From JACCUZ01 sp038246575 (lineage in GTDB: Bacteria > Actinomycetota > Actinomycetes > JACCUZ01), in the NCBI GenBank assembly GCA_038246575.1, contig JBBRVU010000103.1:1-14201 (forward strand): a stretch of 14,201 bases of DNA, written 5' to 3'. Numbering within the stretch: position 1 is the first letter of the stretch; each line of letters begins with the position of its first letter. This document shows positions 6,164 to 11,986 of the stretch, piece by piece. The notes under the pieces were generated by a model that saw nothing but the letters and a program-made list of their open reading frames with translations, did not search any database and was not told where the DNA came from. Made by a program: the position numbers and the translations under genes.

Positions 6164-7692
6164 GCACCGGGCACCGGCTCGGGCCGCCGATGGACGGGCC
6201 TGCCCCCGAGCTCATCAACTCAGGCTTCTATCTGGAGAACGCGGACGCGCCGCTGCTGCACGCCGGCCTCAACCAGGCCGACCTTGCGCACGTGCTGGAC
6301 CTGCGCCTGCGCGGCATCATCCCCGAGGGGTCCGCGCGCCGTTTGCTGCGCCTGCTGCTCGAGACCGTCGCCACGCCGGCTGAGGACTTTCCCTATGACC
6401 CCTCCTTCGGTGAGCCCTACAACAGCCGTGAACGGTTCTTCACCCAGCGCATCGGCGACGATGCAGGTTGGTTGCATGCCGGCCGGCCACGACGCGAGGC
6501 CGTGCGCATCGCTCTCCGGTTGTACCTGCGCGGCCAACTGGTCGACCTCATGGAGTCTGCGGCGGTACTGGCGGACACCGTCGCCAGCACCGCCGCGGCG
6601 CACAGCCGCAGCTGGCTTCCCGACCAGACCTACCTCCAACACGCGCAACCGTCGACCTTCGGTCACTACCTGCTCTCGTTCGCCTACCCCGTGCTGCGCG
6701 ATGGGCGTCGGCTCGTCGACGCACTGACGTGGACCAACACCAGTCCCGGAGGCGCGGGCTGCGTCAACGGCAGCCGGCTGCTGGACGACCGTGACCCGAT
6801 CGCGCGCATGCTCGGCTTCCAAGGCGTGATCGAGCACACTCGCGACGCGATGTGGCAGACCGACGGCCTGGTCGACATGCTGGCCGCAGCGGCGAGCCTG
6901 GTCGGCACGCAGAGCAAGCTCGGCGAGGACCTGGAGATCTGGGCTAGCAGCGAGTTCGACTACGTGACACTTGCCGACGGCTTCAGCCGGGCCAGCGTCC
7001 TGATGCCGCAGAAGCGCAACCCCTATGCACTATCGATCATCCGAGGCGCGTCCGGGACCCTGGTCGGCCGGCTGACCGGGTTCCTCGCCGTCATCAAGAG
7101 CCCGTCCGCACGCAGCGACAACCTCATCTACGCCTACGGTGAGGTGCCCCGCGCACTGGACCTGGCAATACGCACGACACGGTTGACCGAGGGCGTCGTG
7201 CGAACGCTGCTGGTCAACACCTCTCGGATGTGGGCCACGTTGGAGGCCGGCTTCTGCCAAGCCACTGATCTCGCCGAGTACGTGATGCTTACCTGTGGCC
7301 TGGACTACCGCACCGCCTACCAGGTCGTGGGCGTCGCGGTCCGCACCGCGCACGACGCGGGTCTGCGCGGGATCGACATGGACGGCCAGATGCTCGATGC
7401 GGCCGCCCAGCAGTACGCCGGACACACTCTGGGCCTCGCAGGAACGGATCTGTCCGAGGTCCTCGACCCGCGGCGCATAGTTGCGACCCGGACGGCTATC
7501 GGCGGCGCGGCCCCCAAGGTGGTCGAGGCAATGGCCGCCTCCTGCTCGGAGCAGGCCGCCCAGCTGTTGGACGCGGCGAGATCCAGACGGGCCGGCTTCG
7601 CCAAGGCTGAACAGGAACTGCTCGACATCGCGACAGAGTTCGCCGCGGGCTCCCGACACGCTGGCTCGGAACAGGAGGAATCACATGACTAG
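6160..7692 (+). CDS. Argininosuccinate lyase-like AFS protein, XcbD1-like
   Basis: A 510-residue aspartase/fumarase-superfamily protein, longer than a typical argininosuccinate lyase (about 460-480). The signature is 'ASVLMPQKRNP' (278-288), with the catalytic Ser279 retained but the flanking Gly and second Ser changed to Ala and Val. The middle region reads 'TYLQHAQPSTFGHYLLSF' (157-174). In argininosuccinate lyase this is T-H-L-Q, so the usual catalytic His is Tyr158. 'SPGGAGCVNGSRL' (195-207) is the lyase mobile-loop equivalent. These changes mean it is not a housekeeping ArgH and probably does other chemistry on a sulfonated substrate. Known counterpart: XcbD1 of the Xanthobacter coenzyme M cluster. 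Start ATG at 6160 overlaps the preceding stop (ATGA); the end overlaps the DUF1116 start by 8 bases. Confidence 0.87.
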   Translation: MSTGHRLGPPMDGPAPELINSGFYLENADAPLLHAGLNQADLAHVLDLRLRGIIPEGSARRLLRLLLETVATPAEDFPYDPSFGEPYNSRERFFTQRIGDDAGWLHAGRPRREAVRIALRLYLRGQLVDLMESAAVLADTVASTAAAHSRSWLPDQTYLQHAQPSTFGHYLLSFAYPVLRDGRRLVDALTWTNTSPGGAGCVNGSRLLDDRDPIARMLGFQGVIEHTRDAMWQTDGLVDMLAAAASLVGTQSKLGEDLEIWASSEFDYVTLADGFSRASVLMPQKRNPYALSIIRGASGTLVGRLTGFLAVIKSPSARSDNLIYAYGEVPRALDLAIRTTRLTEGVVRTLLVNTSRMWATLEAGFCQATDLAEYVMLTCGLDYRTAYQVVGVAVRTAHDAGLRGIDMDGQMLDAAAQQYAGHTLGLAGTDLSEVLDPRRIVATRTAIGGAAPKVVEAMAASCSEQAAQLLDAARSRRAGFAKAEQELLDIATEFAAGSRHAGSEQEESHD

Positions 7693-9103
7693 CAAGACCA
7701 TCGAGCTACCCGACCAGGTCGGTGTCGTCAACGTCGGCCTGCCGCTGTTCGCTGACGCCGTCGCCGACCAGGGACGTCCGGCGGTGCAGGTGGACTGGCG
7801 GATCCCGGGCGGCGGCGACCCGATAGTCATCGCGGCCCTGCGTCGGCTCAGCGGTCCGCTCACCCGACAGGTGGACGCGGCCAACACGGAGGCGGTCCGC
7901 CGGCTGGACACAGGCGTTCCGATGCTCGTTGGAGTCCGGCGCGCGGAAGAAGTGGTGCCACAGCTCGCCGGCCGCGCCCTGCTGCACGCCGGCCCGCCGA
8001 TCGAGCTCGATCAGGTGTGCGACCCGCTGCGTCGATCGATGCGAGCCACGGTGGTTGCGGAGGGTTGGTCCCGCACGGTCGAGCAGGCCGATGCGCTGCT
8101 GGAGTCGGGTGACGTCACCCTGCTCCCCGCCAACGAGGTGGGGGTGGTCGTGCCCATGGCCAGCGTCGTCGGCCCGACGACACCCGTCTGGGTCATCGAG
8201 CTGGACGCAGAGGGCGACCGGCTCACTGGGTTCGCGCCCGTCGGTCAAGGATCCCCAGACGTCGCCTGGTTCGGCCGCGACTCCTCCGGTGCCCTCGAAC
8301 GTCTGCAATTGCTGCGTGAGGCGGTCGCGCCGGTCATGTCGGGTGCGTTGGCCGACAGCGGGCCAGTAGACGTGCTCTCGTTGGCCGCGCAAGGCGTCGC
8401 GATGGGCGACGACGTGCACGTCCGAACCCAGGCAGCGACCAACCTCCTGCTGCGCCACCTGCTGCCCTCGCTGATGGGCAGCACCCACCCGAGGAAGGTT
8501 GAGGTAGCTCGATATCTCTCCGACAACTATCTCCTGTTCCTCACGCTGGCCATGGCGTCGGCACGCACCCTCACGGCCTGGGCAGCACAGGTGGAAGGGT
8601 CCTCGGTGGTCACCACGATGGCCCGCAACGGGACACAGTTCGCGGTGAAGCTGTCCGGGCACCGGGAGTGGTTCCTCGCACCAGCCCCAACGATCGAGCG
8701 GGCGCTCTATCACCCCGGCCGCAGCGCCGCCGACGGCGCCAAGGACATCGGCGACAGCGCGGTTCTCGAACTGGTCGGGCTCGGCGGTGCCGCCGCGGCC
8801 GGTTCGCCCGCCGTCGGCCAGATCGTCGGCGGCATGGACAAGGCGAGCGCGTTGACGGTCGAGCTTGACCAGGTCTGCGTCAGCCGGTCGACCCGCTTCA
8901 CGCTGCCCACCTACGGCGGTCGCGGCACCCCGCTTGGCATCGACGTGCGCAAGGTCGTCGAGTTCGGCATCACGCCCAAGGTCACCACGGGCATCCTGCA
9001 CGTCAGCGACGGCAGTGGTCAGATCGGCGCCGGCGTCGCGGAGGCACCGCTCGGGTGCTTTCGTGACGCGATGTTCGACCTCGACGCCCGGTTGGGCCGC
9101 TGA
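7685..9103 (+). CDS. DUF1116 protein (AllG/YlbE/YahG-like)
   Basis: A 472-residue DUF1116 protein, recognised from 'VVPMASVVGPTTPVWVIE' (155-172), 'AAQGVAMGDDVHVRTQAATN' (234-253), 'VEGSSVVTTMARNGTQFA' (303-320) and 'DIGDSAVLELVGLGG' (354-368). The family includes AllG, a subunit of the FdrA/AllG/AllH oxamate carbamoyltransferase of allantoin breakdown (recalled, not checked), and many uncharacterised paralogues. Here there is no FdrA or AllH partner; the gene is the last of the coenzyme M-like operon. The histidine-rich element I remember before 'GPMAG' in relatives is 'LLPANEVGVVVPMA' here, so that site appears altered. Start ATG 7685 has AGGAGG at 7673-7678 and overlaps the previous stop by 8 bases; the frame is open further upstream, but only as a shadow. 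It ends one base from the convergent OsmC gene. Role in the operon unknown. Confidence 0.85.
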   Translation: MTSKTIELPDQVGVVNVGLPLFADAVADQGRPAVQVDWRIPGGGDPIVIAALRRLSGPLTRQVDAANTEAVRRLDTGVPMLVGVRRAEEVVPQLAGRALLHAGPPIELDQVCDPLRRSMRATVVAEGWSRTVEQADALLESGDVTLLPANEVGVVVPMASVVGPTTPVWVIELDAEGDRLTGFAPVGQGSPDVAWFGRDSSGALERLQLLREAVAPVMSGALADSGPVDVLSLAAQGVAMGDDVHVRTQAATNLLLRHLLPSLMGSTHPRKVEVARYLSDNYLLFLTLAMASARTLTAWAAQVEGSSVVTTMARNGTQFAVKLSGHREWFLAPAPTIERALYHPGRSAADGAKDIGDSAVLELVGLGGAAAAGSPAVGQIVGGMDKASALTVELDQVCVSRSTRFTLPTYGGRGTPLGIDVRKVVEFGITPKVTTGILHVSDGSGQIGAGVAEAPLGCFRDAMFDLDARLGR

Positions 9104-9104
9104 C

Positions 9105-9524
9105 TCAGCTGCTCGGGGGCGCCAGCGTCACCGTGATGGGCGCCGCGTGCGCGAGGGTGTTGGAGATGTAGCACACGCGGCGGGCGGGCTCGAGCAGCGG
9201 AGTCAACCGGCCGACGTCGAGGCTGGTGGACACTGCCAGCTCGAGAGCCGCGAACTTCAGCCCCTGGTAGGTCCCGGTGGCCGTCACCTCCAGATCGGGC
9301 AGCTCGAAGCCCCGCTTACGGGCGGCCCAGGCCAGCGCCAGGGCATAGCAGGACGACAGCGAAGCAAGCAGCAGGTCCGTGGGCATGGGTCCGAGACCGG
9401 TGCCGCCGGCGCTCGTCGGCTCGTCGACGACCAGCGCGAAGCTCCCGGCTTGCACGTCGCAGCGCCAGCCCCCGCGCCAGACGGCGACCGCGGTGTTGAC
9501 GCCATCGCGTTCAGCAGCGGCCGT
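9105..9524 (-). CDS. OsmC-like thiol protein with no canonical start codon
   Basis: An OsmC/Ohr-superfamily protein, small thiol-dependent proteins that reduce organic hydroperoxides or handle reactive sulfur. Evidence: 'TDLLLASLSSCYALALAW' with the first redox Cys and 'RRVCYISNTLAHAAPITV' with the second, both in the usual places. The only ordinary start in frame is GTG at 9455, which would begin inside the fold and has no good ribosome site. The frame stays open and OsmC-like upstream ('VAVWRGGWRCDVQAGSFALV'). A strong AGGAGG (9533-9538) sits 8 bases before an ACG codon (9522-9524), giving 139 residues, the normal family length. I therefore place the start at ACG with reservation. A point change of ATG, a sequencing error, or true ACG/GTG initiation are all possible. 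Convergent with DUF1116, one base between stop codons. Confidence 0.75.
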   Translation of the reverse strand, partial: TAAAERDGVNTAVAVWRGGWRCDVQAGSFALVVDEPTSAGGTGLGPMPTDLLLASLSSCYALALAWAARKRGFELPDLEVTATGTYQGLKFAALELAVSTSLDVGRLTPLLEPARRVCYISNTLAHAAPITVTLAPPSS

Positions 9525-9530
9525 GTTGGT

Positions 9531-9538
9531 CCCCTCCT
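9531..9538 (-). promoter_or_regulatory. Ribosome binding site that points to an ACG start for the OsmC gene
   Basis: Read on the minus strand this is AGGAGGGG, an excellent Shine-Dalgarno sequence. No ATG, GTG or TTG in the OsmC frame follows it at a workable distance. The codon at ideal spacing (8 bases) is ACG (9522-9524). The ATG at 9505-9503 lies in a different frame that does not encode OsmC. Confidence 0.55.
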
Positions 9539-9570
9539 CGTGGGCATCTTCGCAATCGTGACTTGCTGGT

Positions 9571-9619
9571 CCACCGCGACGCGGTGGGACGGTCCGCTCT
9601 CAGCGCGCGGACCGTCCCA
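9571..9619 (-). terminator. Double hairpin between the Sll0783-family gene and the OsmC gene
   Basis: A perfect 13-base inverted repeat (9585-9597 TGGGACGGTCCGC; 9607-9619 GCGGACCGTCCCA) with a 9-base loop lies 17 bases past the stop of the Sll0783-family gene. A second hairpin (9571-9577 CCACCGC, loop GAC, 9581-9587 GCGGTGG) overlaps it by three bases, so the two stems compete at their base. There is no T-run, as is common for actinobacterial terminators. Probably ends the minus-strand operon, separating it from OsmC; because the stems compete, an attenuator upstream of OsmC is also possible. Confidence 0.65.
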
Positions 9620-9635
9620 GGGGGCTAGGGCGAGG

Positions 9636-10121
9636 TCAGACTGTCCACGTCTGCATGACCAAGGCGCCCTCGCGCCGTGCAGTCAGCGTCGCATCGAGCA
9701 CGTCGAGGGGATTGATCGGCTTAACGCCCTCCATCATGTCGATCTCGCGCATGCCGTAGAGAGCGGCGGCGGAGAAGCGACAGGCATAGACGTGGCCGCC
9801 TTCATCCATGAAGGTCTGTAGCTGCTTGTTGTAGCCGAGCGCGCCGGGGAACGCTTCGTCACCAACCTTCGGATACCCACGTGCGGCGGAGGCCATCAGA
9901 GATCCGGGGCCGAACAGGACGAGGCTGGTGTCGAAGCCCTTCCTGTTCAGCCGGGTCATCGTCAGCATGTTCACCAGGCCGACAGAGCCCTCGAAGGGCA
10001 CTGTGTGCATGAAGACGTAGGCCTTGTCGCCGGGCTCGGCTTGGATGTCCTCGAAGACCTTGTCCTCGAAGTCGACGATCGCGTCGCCCTTCTTGACCCT
10101 CTCGCCCACGATCTTTGCCAT
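9636..10121 (-). CDS. MSMEG_0572/Sll0783-family nitrogen-starvation response protein (NitB-like)
   Basis: A 161-residue protein that I recognise as the Sll0783/MSMEG_0572 family from 'KVFEDIQAEPGDKAYVFMHT' (21-40), 'VPFEGSVGLVNMLTMTRL' (41-58), 'RKGFDTSLVLFGPG' (60-73), 'GDEAFPGALGYN' (87-98), 'GGHVYACRFSAAALYGM' (108-124) and 'VKPINPLDVLDATL' (133-146). The family is found beside Nit1C nitrilases. Sll0783 is linked to nitrogen starvation and polyhydroxybutyrate formation in Synechocystis. The alpha/beta pattern and single Cys114 recall the DsrE-like fold (inference). Function unknown. ATG at 10121 is chosen for the AGGGAG at 10129-10134; a longer frame upstream has no family similarity. It is third in a minus-strand operon after the flavoprotein and the 84-residue gene, about 7.5 kb from the radical SAM/GNAT/AIR genes with which this family usually clusters. 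Confidence 0.9.
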   Translation of the reverse strand: MAKIVGERVKKGDAIVDFEDKVFEDIQAEPGDKAYVFMHTVPFEGSVGLVNMLTMTRLNRKGFDTSLVLFGPGSLMASAARGYPKVGDEAFPGALGYNKQLQTFMDEGGHVYACRFSAAALYGMREIDMMEGVKPINPLDVLDATLTARREGALVMQTWTV

Positions 10122-10190
10122 GTTCGCACTCCCTCTTCCGGTGTCGTGTTGCGTGTTGCTGGGGCCGCCCGGACTGGGCTTTCCCAATGA

Positions 10191-10445
10191 TCAGATAGCC
10201 GGGCCTCCAGAGGGCGTTCGCCTGGTCCACTTCTGACGATGGCTTCCCGGCATGCGCATCATCATCTTCGCCCGGAACTTCCACGGCAGCCTGTGGTAGA
10301 TCGGGGCGTAGACCCTCTGCCAGAAGATGTCGACCCCGGCGGGGCGTCTCGGTGGAGTGACTCCGTAACGCTTGGCGACGACTTTCTGAGCTGCCGTCAG
10401 CAACTGCTCCTCCGACACCCTGCGCACCCACCGGGTGAATGCCAT
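10191..10445 (-). CDS. Uncharacterised basic 84-residue protein
   Basis: The ATG at 10445-10443 starts one base after the flavoprotein stop (TGACATG on the minus strand), so the pair is almost certainly translationally coupled. The protein is rich in Arg, Lys, Trp and Met. The N-terminal half is helical ('SEEQLLTAAQKVVAKRYGVT', 11-30), followed by an aromatic/basic stretch ('FWQRVYAPIYHRLPWKFRAK', 41-60) and a Met-rich 'MMMRMPGSH' (61-69). There is no signal peptide or obvious membrane helix. I considered the MSMEG_0570 family that accompanies Nit1C, but I see none of its expected motif, so I leave it unnamed. Its position suggests a small partner or subunit of the flavoprotein or of the Sll0783-like protein. 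Confidence 0.7.
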   Translation of the reverse strand: MAFTRWVRRVSEEQLLTAAQKVVAKRYGVTPPRRPAGVDIFWQRVYAPIYHRLPWKFRAKMMMRMPGSHRQKWTRRTPSGGPAI

Positions 10446-10446
10446 G

Positions 10447-11784
10447 TCACATCTCCAGCCGAGCCAGGGCGTTCTGGGCCGCCAATGCGATCGGCTCGTT
10501 GAGAGCTCCGATCGGGGGCGAGTAGACGTTCTCCATCGTCGCCAAGTCACGCAACGTAATACCGGTGCGCACAGCCATCGCCAGGAAGTCAGCGCGTTCC
10601 TTGATGCCCTCACCGCCCACCATCTGTGCCCCGATCAAGCGCAGCGTGCCGGGCTCGCCCAGCAACTTGACCTTGATCGGTTGCATGTCCGGGTAGTAGC
10701 GAGCGCGGGAGATGCCCTGGGCCACACCCATCACGAAGGGGATGCCAAGGGCCGTGGCGAGAGTCTCGCTGAACGAAACTCCGCCGATCATCCATTTGCC
10801 TGCGACGAGGCCCCAGGGGACGTAGACCGGTTGGTAGGCCCGCGTTCCTCCGGCTGCGTTGACACCGGCGACCTTTCCCTGGCTGTAGGCGTGGCTGCCG
10901 GAAAGGCCCTGGATCGGGACGTTGGAGACGCCGTGCGGCACCTCGATGCAGTCGCCGGCGGCCCAGACGTGCTCGACAGAGGTCGCCATCGACTCGTCGA
11001 CGACGAACCCGCCGGCCGTGCCGACGGCAAGTCCCGCTGCGACGCCGAGTTCGGTGTCGGGTTCTTTGTGTGTCGAGACGACGACGAGCTGACACGGGAT
11101 CTCGCCCTCAGATGTCTGCACTGCGCGGACCGCACCGTCCGCGTCGCCAAGGATTGCCTCGAGCTTGGTGTTGAAGTGCAGCTTCGCACCCATCTCCACC
11201 CAGGAGTCCTGGACCAGCGAGACGATGTCAGGGTCGGTCGCCATGGACAGCGCCCACGGGCTCGGATCGACCAGATGGGTCTCGATGCCGCGATGGCACA
11301 AGGCAGTGACCATCTCGAGGCCGAGCGGGCCGGCCTCGAGCACGACCGCGCTCTCGACGCTGTCGAGGGTCTTGTCCCGCTCCATCGCCTCCCGGATGTT
11401 CTTCATGTAGTAGATGCCGGTGAGGTCCGCACCAGGCACGTCCGGCCGGCGATAGTTCCACCCGCTCGCCACGACCAACGAGTCATAAGGAACGAGTTGG
11501 CCGCCAACCGTGACTGTCTTGGCCGCGGTGTCGTAGGCGCTCACGCGCGTCTCGTAGCGGATGTCTATGCCTTGATCGACGTACTGCTGCTTGGTGCCGA
11601 GGAAGAGCCGCTCGAAGTCAGGGATCTCCAGTCCGTGCACGTACGGGATCCCGCACGGGCTGTAAGCGGCGTCCTGGTACTCGGTGTAGACGATGACCTC
11701 GGCACCGGGGTCGGTGCCCTTGGCCGCACCGGCGGCGCCGATTCCGCCTGCGCCCCCACCCACCACCACAATCCGCCGCGGCAT
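10447..11784 (-). CDS. FAD/NAD(P)-dependent disulfide reductase, CoA-disulfide reductase-like
   Basis: A 445-residue flavoprotein of the CoA-disulfide reductase / NADH oxidase branch, which uses a single active-site cysteine. Residues 5-18 (IVVVGGGAGGIGAA) bind FAD. 'YSPCGIPYVHG' carries Cys44, the single redox Cys aligned with CoA-disulfide reductase. The NAD(P)H motif (about 166-177) reads 'VVLEAGPLGLEM', so the first Gly of GxGxxG is Glu. The second FAD motif is 'HVWAAGDCIEVP', followed by a standard dimerisation domain ending 'ENVYSPPIGALNEP'. It lacks the CxxxxC pair of 2-ketopropyl-CoM carboxylase, so it is not that enzyme. Beside a coenzyme M-like operon it could reduce a mixed or symmetrical disulfide of the product, or catalyse the reductive step (inference). 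First gene of a minus-strand operon; ATG at 11784 with AAAGGA at 11790-11795. Confidence 0.9.
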   Translation of the reverse strand: MPRRIVVVGGGAGGIGAAGAAKGTDPGAEVIVYTEYQDAAYSPCGIPYVHGLEIPDFERLFLGTKQQYVDQGIDIRYETRVSAYDTAAKTVTVGGQLVPYDSLVVASGWNYRRPDVPGADLTGIYYMKNIREAMERDKTLDSVESAVVLEAGPLGLEMVTALCHRGIETHLVDPSPWALSMATDPDIVSLVQDSWVEMGAKLHFNTKLEAILGDADGAVRAVQTSEGEIPCQLVVVSTHKEPDTELGVAAGLAVGTAGGFVVDESMATSVEHVWAAGDCIEVPHGVSNVPIQGLSGSHAYSQGKVAGVNAAGGTRAYQPVYVPWGLVAGKWMIGGVSFSETLATALGIPFVMGVAQGISRARYYPDMQPIKVKLLGEPGTLRLIGAQMVGGEGIKERADFLAMAVRTGITLRDLATMENVYSPPIGALNEPIALAAQNALARLEM

Positions 11785-11986
11785 GAGGATCCTTTCATCG
11801 ACGAGGCACTCCGAAGATCAATCGTTGACCATAAGGTACGGGTCATCCACTATGTTGTACAGATTGTCGTCTGACGTCAAGGGCAGGCAGGTCGAGTTCC
11901 CCAGCGGCAGAATGGTGGTTGAGGATGTGCACGATGCCATTGCCAACAACCCGCCGGCCCCGCAGTCATCGAGGAGACCTGGCCAC
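11785..11986. promoter_or_regulatory. Divergent control region between the flavoprotein and the XRE-cupin regulator
   Basis: This 202-base gap serves both divergent genes and contains an A/T-richer patch (about 11815-11875) against the G/C-rich background. On the plus strand a TTGACC (11825-11830) is followed 17 bases later by CACTAT (11848-11853), a weak sigma-70-like pair. An inverted repeat TGACC-N10-GGTCA (11826-11830 and 11841-11845) overlaps the -35 element and is a reasonable operator for the adjacent XRE regulator. The ribosome binding site of the regulator is GAGGAG at 11971-11976. Assigned by eye; no expression evidence. Confidence 0.4.

Noticed and set aside
6160..7692. Housekeeping argininosuccinate lyase (argH)
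   Set aside because: No arginine genes nearby, altered catalytic region (T-Y-L-Q, A-S-V-L-M-P), longer than usual, and embedded in the comA operon.
7706..9001. Long minus-strand open frame opposite the DUF1116 gene
   Set aside because: Shadow frame with no recognisable motif; DUF1116 landmarks are unambiguous on the plus strand.
9284..9574. Alternative minus-strand frame with an ATG start near the OsmC gene
   Set aside because: Its translation has no OsmC similarity; the conserved OsmC motifs lie in the adjacent frame, which simply lacks an ATG.
10191..10445. MSMEG_0570-family (NitG) assignment for the 84-residue protein
   Set aside because: Size and neighbourhood would fit, but I see none of the sequence I associate with that family; left as unknown.
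10447..11784. Assignment as 2-ketopropyl-CoM oxidoreductase/carboxylase or as the Nit1C flavoprotein (MSMEG_0569/NitH)
   Set aside because: It has a single Cys44 in an S-P-C-G-I-P-Y context instead of a CxxxxC pair, no N-terminal extension, and the fold landmarks of CoA-disulfide reductase rather than a monooxygenase-like flavoprotein.
10435..11874. Long plus-strand open frame opposite the flavoprotein gene
   Set aside because: Shadow frame: no family motif, unusual composition, and it covers a gene with clear FAD and Cys motifs.
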